Shown: positions 26,734-34,951 of the stretch, piece by piece
How positions within the stretch are numbered: the first letter of the stretch is position 1
Layout: every line of letters starts with the position of its first letter
Assembly (NCBI GenBank): GCA_030066595.1
Contig: JASJBI010000021.1
Location: 40,995 to 104,994 of the forward strand
DNA: 64,000 bases
Direction of reading: 5' to 3'
Source of the DNA: Alphaproteobacteria bacterium
GTDB lineage: Bacteria > Pseudomonadota > Alphaproteobacteria > JAJFFI01
The notes under the pieces: model-generated
What the model was told of the DNA's origin: nothing
Seen by the model: the letters and a program-made list of their open reading frames with translations, nothing else
Database searches by the model: none
Position numbers and translations under genes: made by a program

Positions 26734-27771
26734 ATGTTTCGTAAGACCGCTGTTCGACTGCTGTGTTTTGCGACTGTGATCTTGGCCCTCGCAGCGGGCT
26801 ACGCCGGAACGGTCCAGGCGGCCGATCCGGTCAAGATCAAGTTCATTCTCAATTGGAAATGGCAAGGGCCGCAGGCCTGGTTCTTCATCGCCCAGGACAA
26901 GGGCTGGTTCAAGGAGGAAGGGCTCGACGTCCAGCTCGATCAGGGCTCGGGCTCGGCTGCGGCCGTGACCCGCGTCGCCAGCGGCGCCTATGACGCGGGC
27001 TTCGGCGACATCAATGCCATTACCCGCTTCAAGTCCGAGCACCCCGATCACAAGATGAAGGCGGTCTACATGATCTACAACGTGCCGCCCTTCGTGATCG
27101 TGTCGCTGAAGGAAAAGGGCATCAAGTCGCCGAAGGATCTGGAAGGAAAGGTGCTTGGCGCGTCGGCCAACGACGCGGCGTTCAAGCTGTTCCCCGGTTT
27201 TGTCGGGGCCACGGGCATCGACGATTCCAAGATCGAGTGGCAGCACATGAAGCCGAGCCTGCGTCAGCAGATGTTGGTGCGCGGCGACGTGGACGCGGTG
27301 GCCGGCTATTACATCACCGTAAAATTCGGTCTCAAGAACATGAACTTCGATCCCGAGAAAGCGAACTTCATGTTCTACAGCGACCACGGCATGGACCTTT
27401 ACTCCAACGCCATTATCTTTTCCGGCGACATGATCGAAAAGCACCCCGATGCTGTGAAAGGCTTCCTGCGCGCGGTCAACAAGGCGTTTTTCTACGTCCT
27501 CGACAATCGGGACGAAGGCATCGACGCGGCCATGAAGCGCGAGCGGCTGCTGAAGCGCGATGTCGAAATGGGGCGCTTGGTCGAGACCATAGACTGGCTG
27601 ATTGTGTCTCCCGAGATGAAGGAGATCGGCATGGGCGACGTGAAGGACGAGCGACTATCGCGCTCCATCAAGATCGTGTCCGACACCTTCGGCCTGAAGC
27701 GTACGCCGGACGCGAACGAGATCTTCGATCGCTCGTTCCTGCCGGCCAAGGCCGATCGCATGGCGAAGTAG
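26734..27771 (+). CDS. ABC transporter substrate-binding protein, NMT1/THI5-like
   Basis: A periplasmic binding protein of 345 residues with signal peptide MFRKTAVRLLCFATVILALA...VQA cut before ADPVKIK. The family core begins KIKFILNWKWQGPQAWFFIAQDKGWFKEEGLDV and includes GSGSAAAVTRVASGAYDAGFGDINA and the hinge around GADVDAVAGYY-like sequence (RGDVDAVAGYYITVKFG). NMT1/SsuA-type proteins bind pyrimidine precursors, sulfonates or related compounds. It heads a three-gene importer with 19 bases before the ATPase, and its place next to the ureide enzymes suggests a cyclic ureide or pyrimidine as substrate. Confidence 0.92.
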   Translation: MFRKTAVRLLCFATVILALAAGYAGTVQAADPVKIKFILNWKWQGPQAWFFIAQDKGWFKEEGLDVQLDQGSGSAAAVTRVASGAYDAGFGDINAITRFKSEHPDHKMKAVYMIYNVPPFVIVSLKEKGIKSPKDLEGKVLGASANDAAFKLFPGFVGATGIDDSKIEWQHMKPSLRQQMLVRGDVDAVAGYYITVKFGLKNMNFDPEKANFMFYSDHGMDLYSNAIIFSGDMIEKHPDAVKGFLRAVNKAFFYVLDNRDEGIDAAMKRERLLKRDVEMGRLVETIDWLIVSPEMKEIGMGDVKDERLSRSIKIVSDTFGLKRTPDANEIFDRSFLPAKADRMAK

Positions 27772-27790
27772 CCGGGTACGACACGCCGAC

Positions 27791-28621
27791 ATGGACGCGG
27801 AGGCACAGTCGAACAGTCATCTGATCGACATCGACGATGTCAGCCTGAGGTACGGCGTGGGCGAGGGAAGCACCCTCGCCCTTGCCGGGACCAGCTTTCA
27901 GGTGAGCGAAGGGGAGTTCATTTCCCTCGTCGGTCCCAGCGGCTGCGGCAAGTCGACGATCGTCAAGCTGGTCTCGGGCCTGATGCCGGTGACGGGCGGG
28001 CGCCTGACCGTCGACGGACAGCCCGTCACCGGACCTCTCAGCATCGTCGGCATCGCCTTCCAGAACCCGGTCATGCTGCCGTGGCTCAGCACCCTCGACA
28101 ACGTGTTGCTGCCCTTGAAGATCGTGCGCCCGCATCGCGACCATTTCCGCCAGCGCAAGGAGGAATTCCGGGACCGGGCCCGGGCGCTCCTGAAGGTCGT
28201 CGGCCTCGACGGGTTCGAGCAAAAGTTTCCGTGGCAGCTCTCGGGCGGCATGCGCCAGCGGGCGTCCCTGTGCCGCGCACTGATCCATGAGCCGCGGCTG
28301 CTTCTCCTGGACGAGCCCTTCGCCTCCCTCGACGCCTTCACCCGGGAGGAGCTGTGGGGCGTGCTGCAGGATCTGTGGCTGGAAAAGAAACCGACCATCA
28401 TCATGATCACCCACGAACTGCGCGAAGCGGTCTATCTGTCCGACAAGGTCTACGTGATGAGCGCCCGTCCCGGTCGCATCCTGTATGAGCGCGACGTCAG
28501 GTTCGACCGGCCGCGCCCGCTCGAGATCACCTTCGACGACGCCTTCGTCGAGGTGGCGCAAGACCTGCGCCAGTACATCCAGCTGGGCCGCAACGAAACG
28601 TCGGCCGAGGCGGGCCCATGA
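27791..28621 (+). CDS. ABC transporter ATP-binding protein (SsuB/TauB/ThiZ type)
   Basis: The 276-residue ATPase shows Walker A (GPSGCGKST), the Q-loop FQNPVMLPWLS, signature LSGGMRQRA, Walker B LLLLDEPFASLD and the switch histidine in MITHELREAV. The length and C-terminal extension fit the nitrate/sulfonate/taurine subfamily paired with NMT1-type binding proteins. Its stop overlaps the permease start by four bases. It energises import of the ligand bound by the preceding protein. Confidence 0.95.
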   Translation: MDAEAQSNSHLIDIDDVSLRYGVGEGSTLALAGTSFQVSEGEFISLVGPSGCGKSTIVKLVSGLMPVTGGRLTVDGQPVTGPLSIVGIAFQNPVMLPWLSTLDNVLLPLKIVRPHRDHFRQRKEEFRDRARALLKVVGLDGFEQKFPWQLSGGMRQRASLCRALIHEPRLLLLDEPFASLDAFTREELWGVLQDLWLEKKPTIIMITHELREAVYLSDKVYVMSARPGRILYERDVRFDRPRPLEITFDDAFVEVAQDLRQYIQLGRNETSAEAGP

Positions 28622-29460
28622 GCACCGGACCCCTGGTCAAGACGAAGCCGGCCGAAAAGGCGGACGAGTTCGCGCCCCAGGAGGGGCTGTTCTCCGAACG
28701 CAACCTGCGCCGTGCCTCGCCCTATCTCTTCACGCTGTTCTTGTTCGTCGTTTGGGAGTTGGGCTGTCTGGCCTTTGACGTCGCGGAGTATGTCCTGCCC
28801 CGCCCGACCCAATTCTTCGAGATCCTCTTGACCCGTGCGCCGGACCTGTGGGGGCATTCGGTGCAGACGCTCTACACCACCGTTCTCGGCTTCGCTCTCG
28901 GCGTCGTTACCGGCGTCATCATCGGGATTGCGGTGGGCTCCTCGAAGCTCGTCTATGCCGCCGCTTACCCGCTGCTCGTCGGGTTCAACAGCATACCCAA
29001 GGTGGCGATCGTGCCGATTCTGGTGATCTGGTTCGGCATCGGGACGGTCCCGGCCGTCATCACGTCGCTGGTCATCAGCCTGTTTCCCGTGGTCGCCAAC
29101 GTCGCGACGGGCCTCGCCACCACCCAGGCCGAGCTCGAGGACATCCTGCGGGCGCTCGGGGCGAGCAAGTGGGACACCCTGGTGCATGTCGGCCTGCCCA
29201 GCTCGCTGCCCTACTTTTTCGCGTCGCTCAAGATTTCGATCTCCCTCGCGTTCGTCGGAACCGTGGTTTCCGAGACCATCGCCGCCAACACCGGCATCGG
29301 CTCGATGATGATCGTGGCCAGCTCCAACTTCGACGTCCCGCTGGTGTTCGCCGGCCTGGTGATTCTGGCCGTCATGGGCGTAGCGCTGTACGCCGTCTTC
29401 GCCGTGCTCGAGCAGCGCATGACCTTCTGGGCGCAGACCCGGCCGGACGAGATGGGCTAA
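28618..29460 (+). CDS. ABC transporter permease (SsuC/TauC type)
   Basis: This 280-residue inner-membrane permease has six hydrophobic segments after a polar N-terminus. The coupling-helix (EAA) motif is seen in ALGASKWDTLVHVGLPSSLPYFFASLKISISLAFVG, and the start of the transmembrane domain is SLGLVVG-like (TVLGFALGVVTGVIIGIAVG). It overlaps the ATPase gene by four bases, completing a binding protein/ATPase/permease unit. A mobile miniature element follows 91 bases after its stop, so transcription downstream may be interrupted. Confidence 0.95.
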   Translation: MSTGPLVKTKPAEKADEFAPQEGLFSERNLRRASPYLFTLFLFVVWELGCLAFDVAEYVLPRPTQFFEILLTRAPDLWGHSVQTLYTTVLGFALGVVTGVIIGIAVGSSKLVYAAAYPLLVGFNSIPKVAIVPILVIWFGIGTVPAVITSLVISLFPVVANVATGLATTQAELEDILRALGASKWDTLVHVGLPSSLPYFFASLKISISLAFVGTVVSETIAANTGIGSMMIVASSNFDVPLVFAGLVILAVMGVALYAVFAVLEQRMTFWAQTRPDEMG

Positions 29461-29551
29461 GCCGGCTCGCCGCGGCACGGCGACAGTGACGTTCGCAGCG
29501 CGGGCCCGGAGCCGATCGTCGGGCCCCGCGGAGAAGGCACCGCCATGACCT

Positions 29552-29873
29552 CTAGAGCACTTTCCGACCATATGGACACAATTCTGTTGCGGTTTGGGCG
29601 CGGCAGTCCGCCAGGCGCCGTCCGAAACGCGATGCCGGAGCATCGGGCAAGGGCGGCAACGCCGCGGCTGTCCGCCCAAACGCAACCCTCCTGTCCGCCG
29701 GGACATGCGGCCGGTGCCGCCGCTTCAACGGACCCCTAAAGGGCCGGGGCCTTTTTCGCCATGATGTCGTCAACCGCCTTGCCTGTATGACGGATACGCA
29801 CTGCAGCGCTTTCCTGGTCATGGCGAAAAACGCCTCCGGCAGAATGGGTCCATATGGTCGGAAAATGCTCTAG
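29552..29873. mobile_element. IS630-like miniature inverted-repeat element, copy 1
   Basis: This 322-base element has near-identical terminal inverted repeats of at least 26 bases: the left end reads CTAGAGCACTTTCCGACC and the right end, reverse-complemented, differs in a single base (T for C at position 9). The ends sit in CTAG, consistent with insertion at CTAG and duplication of TA as known for IS630. It encodes no transposase. A second copy lies at 34577-34849; this copy has about 49 additional bases in the middle. Its right end supplies the ATG of the next gene. Confidence 0.85.
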
Positions 29874-30819
29874 CGAGCCGACGGAGCCGGCCTCCGGGCG
29901 CGGCCTCTCCGTGCCGCCCCGTCTCGCCGCCTATCTCCTGGTCGTATTGGCGGTCGCGCTCTACGCCAGCAATGTTGTCGTGAGCCGGGGCTTGCGGGTC
30001 GAGCTCCCGCCCTTCGGGCTCGCCTTCTGGCGGACCCTTGTGGCTGCGCTCCTGCTCCTTCCCGTGACCCTGCCATACATGCGCGACCATGTTGCGGACA
30101 TCAGGCGGAGTTGGCGAACGCTCGTCGTGCTGGCCTTTCTGCTCGTCGTCGGAGGTCACGCGTTCATCTATCAGGCGGTGCAGCAGACGACGTCCGTCAA
30201 CGCGGGCATCGTCAACGTCACGCAGCCGATCCTCGCGGTGGGCGCGGCCTGGCTGATCTTGGGCGAGACCCTTTCCCGATCCCAGATCGCCGGTCTCCTG
30301 CTGTCCGTTCTCGGAGTTATCTGCGTCGCGACCAGAGGCGAGCCGCAGATGCTCGCCACGCTCAGCTTCAATCACGGCGATCTCTGGATGTTCGCCGCAA
30401 TGTGCAGCCTGGCGCTCTACGCGGTGTTGTTCAAATACTGGTCCTTGCGCCTGCCGCCGCTCCTGTCGCTGCAGCTCTTGCTTGCCATTGGCGCGCTGGA
30501 GCTCTTGCCCTTTCACCTGTACGAGGTCGCAGTGGGCAGAATCGTAGAGCCCGATTGGGCCGTTTTGGCGGCGGTCGGCTATCTCGCTTTGTTCGTATCC
30601 GTTTTCGCGGTGCTGTTCTGGAATCGCGGGATCGTTGTGATCGGGGCGGGCATGACCGCCATGTTTTTGGCCCTCCATCCGGTGTTCACGACGCTGCTCG
30701 GAACGACCTTTCTCGGCGAATCCGTCGAAGCCTTTCATGTCATCGCGTTCGCCATGATTTTCCTGGGCCTGATTCTGGTCGTGCGCGGCCGCCCCGATGT
30801 CGCGCCGCGCGGCCTCTGA
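29854..30819 (+). CDS. EamA-family transporter with element-derived start
   Basis: A 321-residue membrane protein with ten helices in two EamA repeats (AAYLLVVLAVALYASNVVVSRGL; second repeat from HGDLWMFAAMCSLALYAVLFKYW), ending GLILVVRGRPDVAPRGL. The first seven codons (MVGKCSS) lie in the terminal repeat of the miniature element; the family-like sequence begins near residue 20 (PPRLAAYL). A later start at GTG 29911 would remove the element-derived part. The natural 5' end may therefore have been replaced by the insertion. The substrate is unknown. Confidence 0.82.
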   Translation: MVGKCSSEPTEPASGRGLSVPPRLAAYLLVVLAVALYASNVVVSRGLRVELPPFGLAFWRTLVAALLLLPVTLPYMRDHVADIRRSWRTLVVLAFLLVVGGHAFIYQAVQQTTSVNAGIVNVTQPILAVGAAWLILGETLSRSQIAGLLLSVLGVICVATRGEPQMLATLSFNHGDLWMFAAMCSLALYAVLFKYWSLRLPPLLSLQLLLAIGALELLPFHLYEVAVGRIVEPDWAVLAAVGYLALFVSVFAVLFWNRGIVVIGAGMTAMFLALHPVFTTLLGTTFLGESVEAFHVIAFAMIFLGLILVVRGRPDVAPRGL

Positions 30820-31009
30820 AGACCAGAGCCATTTCTGTCTTGACGGCATCGGCCCCGGCCCCCAGAGGTCGAGGGCGGGATGAAGCTGGGGATCGATAAG
30901 CTCCTTGCGGACCGGACACCCCTTAAGCGAGTGAAGAAGGGCCAGGCGGAAGGGTCCCGAAATTGGGGGAGGGCCTTGTTCTATCGGCCGCTGTCTGCCG
31001 CTGAATGGG

Positions 31010-31951
31010 TCAGTGGCCCTCTTTATGGTAGGGCCGCGTCAGCGCCGCCGGCTGCACCGAGCGGCCGACGATGCTGACCAGCGCGATCACGGTCAGCACA
31101 TAGGGAAGTATCGCCAGGAATTGGAACGGAATGTCGGCGGCCTGCGCCTGCAGGCGGAACTGCAACGCCTCGGCGGCGCCGAATAGGATCGAGGCGCCGA
31201 GCGCGCCGACCGGGTGCCATCGCGCGAAGATGACGACGGCGAGCGCGATGAAGCCGCGGCCCGCCGACATCTCCTCGACGAACATGCTGAGCTGACTGAG
31301 GGACAGGAACGCCCCGCCGATGCCGGCGAGCCCACCGCACGCCAAGACCGCAGCGTAGCGGACCTGCCGGACGGACACGCCGACCGAATCGGCCGCGAGG
31401 GGATGCTCGCCGACGGCACGGAGCTTGAGGCCCCAACTTGTGCGGAAGAGCATGAACCAGCACGCGACCACGAGCACGAGACCGAGGTACACGAGTGGGT
31501 TTTGCTGGAAGAGGATGGGGCCGAGCACCGGTATGGCGGCCAGCCCCGGGATGTGCCAGTCGGCGAGCGGCGGCGCGCTCGGAATGACGGTCGTCATGCC
31601 GAAAATCACCCGGTGACCGAAGCCCGTGACGCCGAAGGCGAGCAGGTTGGCCATGATGCCGCAGACGATCTGATCCGCAGCCAACGTGATCGTCAGGTAG
31701 GCGAAGAGTAGCGCGAGCGCCATGCCGGCGATCATGCCGCCCAGCACGCCGATCCAAGGACTCCCGGTGCCGTGCGAGGCTAGAAAACCCCCGAATGCTC
31801 CGATCAGCAGCATGCCTTCGATGCCAATGTTGAGGATGCCTGCGCGCTCGGCCAGGATCTCGCCCAGGGAGGCCAGCAGAATGGGCGTCGCGAGCCTGAT
31901 GGCGGCTGCGATCAGGCCGATCCAGAACACCTCGCTCAACATGACATCCAT
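31010..31951 (-). CDS. ABC transporter permease, BmpA/nucleoside-type (second permease)
   Basis: The 313-residue protein with about eight to nine membrane segments matches the second permease of the Bmp/YufNOPQ (NupNOPQ) family that imports purine or pyrimidine nucleosides. Typical features are LASLGEILAERAGILNIGIEGMLLIGAF near the N-terminus and GLKLRAVGEHPLAADSVGVSV followed by RYAAVLACGGLAGIGGAFLSL. It is the last gene of a minus-strand unit (binding protein, ATPase, permease 1, permease 2), nine bases after permease 1. Confidence 0.93.
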   Translation of the reverse strand: MDVMLSEVFWIGLIAAAIRLATPILLASLGEILAERAGILNIGIEGMLLIGAFGGFLASHGTGSPWIGVLGGMIAGMALALLFAYLTITLAADQIVCGIMANLLAFGVTGFGHRVIFGMTTVIPSAPPLADWHIPGLAAIPVLGPILFQQNPLVYLGLVLVVACWFMLFRTSWGLKLRAVGEHPLAADSVGVSVRQVRYAAVLACGGLAGIGGAFLSLSQLSMFVEEMSAGRGFIALAVVIFARWHPVGALGASILFGAAEALQFRLQAQAADIPFQFLAILPYVLTVIALVSIVGRSVQPAALTRPYHKEGH

Positions 31952-31960
31952 GGCGCCCCT

Positions 31961-33046
31961 CTATTCGGGTCTGAAACGCCGCCAGATGCGCCTGAACATG
32001 TCGTGCTCGAGCGCGCTCCGAGCGAGCACGAACAGGACCACCAGCGCCTGGATGATGTAGACGAGCGTCACCGGTACGCCGATGACCCGCTGCATGGAAT
32101 CGGCGCCCACATCGAGGGCGGCGAACAGGATCGCGGCGATCACCACGCCGACGGGGTGCAGCCAGCCGAGCAGCGCCACCACGATGGCGGTGAAGCCCAT
32201 TCCACCCGAGATGTCTTCGAGCAAGAGCTGATGGACGCCGGCGACCTCGACCATGCCAGCGAGCCCGGCCAGCCCGCCGGCAACGCCCGAAACGACCAGC
32301 CACGTCCAGCCGACCGAGATTCCTGCATAGCGGGCGGCGGCCTCGTTGGCGCCGACGACCCGGGCGCGGAAGCCGAAGGTGGAGCGGATCATGACCCAAT
32401 AGAGGGCGACGGTTGCGGCCATCGCGATGAAGATGCCGGCGTGCAGGCGGGTCGGCCTCAGGATCCGGGGCAGCTCGGCGGACTTGGCGATAGGGTCGGT
32501 CTGGGGAAGGAACTGATCCGCCTCGACGAGCGGTCCGGTGACAAAGTAGTTCACCACGAAGAAGGCGATGTAGTTGAACATGATCGTGGTGATGATCTCC
32601 GAAGCGCCAATTCGCGCCCGGAGAATGCCCGGGATGAGACCCCATACCGCGCCCCCCAAAAAACCGGCGCCGATAATCGCCGGCATGGCGACGTAAGCCG
32701 GCCATCCGTGCGCGTTAAGACCGACCCATACCGCCGCCAACGCGCCCATGAAGATCTGCCCCTCGGCGCCGATGTTCCAGTATCCCGACTTGAACGCGAT
32801 CGCGATGCCGAGGCCGGCGAGCAACAGGGGCGTCGCCTTGACCAGGACTTCGACGATGCTGTTGAGCGACCCGAAGGCGCCATTGAAGAGCGCCACGTAG
32901 CCGACCACCGGATTGGCACCGGCGACGAGAATGAGAACGGCCCCGCACGCCAGCGCGGCGACCACGGCGACGGCCAACTGGCCGACGACGCGCGAGATCT
33001 GCGACACACGGGACGGCGTCACCATGGTTGCCGGCACGTCCGTCAT
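31961..33046 (-). CDS. ABC transporter permease, BmpA/nucleoside-type (first permease)
   Basis: This 361-residue permease has a longer N-terminal part than its partner, as usual for the YufP-like member. Helices include LAVAVVAALACGAVLILVAGA and the conserved region FKSGYWNIGAEGQIFMGALAA; the second-half motif GFRARVVGANEAAARYAGISVGWTWLVVSGVAGGLAGLAG is the family signature. Its start overlaps the stop of the ATPase gene by four bases. It forms the heterodimeric channel with the product of the following gene. Confidence 0.93.
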   Translation of the reverse strand: MTDVPATMVTPSRVSQISRVVGQLAVAVVAALACGAVLILVAGANPVVGYVALFNGAFGSLNSIVEVLVKATPLLLAGLGIAIAFKSGYWNIGAEGQIFMGALAAVWVGLNAHGWPAYVAMPAIIGAGFLGGAVWGLIPGILRARIGASEIITTIMFNYIAFFVVNYFVTGPLVEADQFLPQTDPIAKSAELPRILRPTRLHAGIFIAMAATVALYWVMIRSTFGFRARVVGANEAAARYAGISVGWTWLVVSGVAGGLAGLAGMVEVAGVHQLLLEDISGGMGFTAIVVALLGWLHPVGVVIAAILFAALDVGADSMQRVIGVPVTLVYIIQALVVLFVLARSALEHDMFRRIWRRFRPE

Positions 33047-34596
33047 ATTGCGGCCCGCGCTGTGGCGTCGTCGTCTTGCCCGGCCATCATGAGACCGACG
33101 CGTTCCCGGCTCGCCGTCGCCGAATCGAGAACGCCGACGATGCGCCCCTCAAAGATCACGGCGATGCGATCGGACAACGCCATGATCTCGTCGAGCTCGG
33201 TCGATATCAGGAGGACGCCCGTGTTCCCCGCCCGCGCGGCGAGAAGCCGCTCGTGCACGAACTGCGCGGCGGCAATATCGAGCCCGCGCGTGGGTTGCAC
33301 GGCGAGCATGATGTCCGGGTGCCGGGAAAACTCGCGGGCCAGGATTACCTTCTGTTGGTTGCCGCCCGACAGCGTGTTGGTCGCGGTGTCCCGTGACCCG
33401 GCTCGAATGGAGAACGCTTCAAGCTGGCGTTCGGCGTTTTCGGCGATGGCATCGCGGTCGAGCGTTCCCCATTGTGCGAACGGTGAATCGGCGTGGGTCT
33501 GTAGCACCAGGTTGTCGGCGACTGAGAGCTCCGGAACCAGTCCGGTGCCCAGCCGGTCCTGGGGTATGTGCCCCAGACCCGCGTCAAAGCACCGCCGTGG
33601 GGTGGCGCCGGTACAGTCGCGGCCATTGATGCGCACTTGACCCGCAGTCGGAGCACGCAGACCGGCGATCACTTCGGCGAGCTCGGATTGGCCGTTGCCG
33701 TCGACGCCGGCAATGCCGACGATCTCGCCGCGCCTGACGGCAAGCGAGATGCCGCGCAGCGCCGCGAGGCGCCGCGCGTTCAGGCATTCGATGCCCTCGA
33801 TCTCGAGGACCGGGGCTCCAGGTGTGATCTCCTGTCGTTCGCCGCTCCGGGGAAGGTCTCGCCCCACCATCATCCGGGCCAATTGTTCCCGGGTCACGTT
33901 GTCCGCCCGCTCGACCCCGACCACCCGGCCGCCGCGCAGGACGGTCACCCGGTCGCACAGCGCCGTCACCTCGTGCAGCTTGTGGGTGATCAGGACGATG
34001 CTGTAGCCGGCCTCCCGCAATCCCTTGAGGACATCGAAGAACTGATCGACTTCCTGCGGGGTCAGAACCGCGGTCGGCTCGTCGAGGATGAGGGTGCGCG
34101 CCCCGCGAAACAGCGCCTTCAGGATCTCCACCCGCTGCTGGACGCCGACCGGCAGCTGCGACACCCGCGCATCGACGTCCACGGCAAGATTGTAGGAGCG
34201 GGCGGTGTCCATGACCCGCCGCCGGAAGTCGCCGAAGTCGAGCAGCGGCTCGTGCTTCGAACGCATCCCCAGGATGACGTTTTCGAGCACGGTCAAGGCC
34301 GGCACCAACATGAAGTGTTGGTGGACCATGCCGATACCGTGGGCGATGGCCTCCCGGGGTGAGTCGAACTGGACGATCTCGCCTTCGACCCTGATGGCCC
34401 CCGAATCCGGCCGATAGAGGCCGTAGAGGATGTTCATCAGGGTCGTCTTGCCGGCGCCGTTTTCGCCGAGGAGGGCGTGGATCTCCGCATCGGCGAGCGT
34501 GAAGTCGACGCCGTCGTTGGCCACGACGGGACCGAAATGCTTCGTGATGTCCTCAAGCGTAACGCGCGGCGGGGCGCTAGAGCACTTTCCGACCAT
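33043..34596 (-). CDS. ABC transporter ATP-binding protein, twin-domain (BmpA/nucleoside type)
   Basis: A fused tandem ATPase of 517 residues. Domain 1 has Walker A GENGAGKTT, a degenerate signature (LPVGVQQRVEILKAL) and LILDEPTAVLTPQE; domain 2 has GVDGNGQSE in place of Walker A, LSGGNQQKV and a Walker B region lacking the standard aspartate order (MLAVQPTRGLD), as known for this family. The first residues MVGKCSS come from the terminal repeat of the miniature element at 34577; the conserved domain starts at PRVTLEDITKHFGPVVANDG. No other ATG exists before Walker A, so the element-borne codon may now be used. Confidence 0.9.
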   Translation of the reverse strand: MVGKCSSAPPRVTLEDITKHFGPVVANDGVDFTLADAEIHALLGENGAGKTTLMNILYGLYRPDSGAIRVEGEIVQFDSPREAIAHGIGMVHQHFMLVPALTVLENVILGMRSKHEPLLDFGDFRRRVMDTARSYNLAVDVDARVSQLPVGVQQRVEILKALFRGARTLILDEPTAVLTPQEVDQFFDVLKGLREAGYSIVLITHKLHEVTALCDRVTVLRGGRVVGVERADNVTREQLARMMVGRDLPRSGERQEITPGAPVLEIEGIECLNARRLAALRGISLAVRRGEIVGIAGVDGNGQSELAEVIAGLRAPTAGQVRINGRDCTGATPRRCFDAGLGHIPQDRLGTGLVPELSVADNLVLQTHADSPFAQWGTLDRDAIAENAERQLEAFSIRAGSRDTATNTLSGGNQQKVILAREFSRHPDIMLAVQPTRGLDIAAAQFVHERLLAARAGNTGVLLISTELDEIMALSDRIAVIFEGRIVGVLDSATASRERVGLMMAGQDDDATARAAI

Positions 34597-34849
34597 ATGG
34601 ACTCAGTTCTGTTGCGGTTTGGGCGCGGCAGCCCGCCAGGCGCCGTCCGAAACGCGATGCAGCGCATCGGGTGAGGGCGGCAACGCCGCGGATGCCCGCC
34701 CAAACGCAACCCTGTCGGGCCGGGGCCTTTTTCGCCATGACGTCGTCAAACGCCTTGCCCGTATGACGGATACGCTCTGCGGCGTCTTCCTAGTCATGGC
34801 GAAAAATGCCTCCGGCAGAATGGGTCCATATGGTCGGAAAATGCTCTAG
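34577..34849. mobile_element. IS630-like miniature inverted-repeat element, copy 2
   Basis: A 273-base element bounded by CTAGAGCA and TGCTCTAG with the same long terminal inverted repeats as copy 1 (29552-29873), and similar internal sequence (for example the shared block around GGGCCGGGGCCTTTTTCGCC). It lies between the binding-protein gene and the ATPase gene of one operon, overlapping the first 20 bases of the latter. It has no transposase and must depend on an IS630-type transposase elsewhere. Confidence 0.85.
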
Positions 34850-34951
34850 CTCCGGCCATACGGAACGTGCTCCTAGCCTTGGGCCGGACTAGCCCATGGT
34901 GCCTTCGGCGCTCTTCCGCCGCCGCCTCACGCGAGACACGAGGGTCGCACG

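Noticed and set aside
29552..29821. Reading frames inside the two miniature elements
   Set aside because: Frames of 60-90 residues exist in both copies but they diverge, have no ribosome site and no similarity to transposases, so they are not reported as genes.
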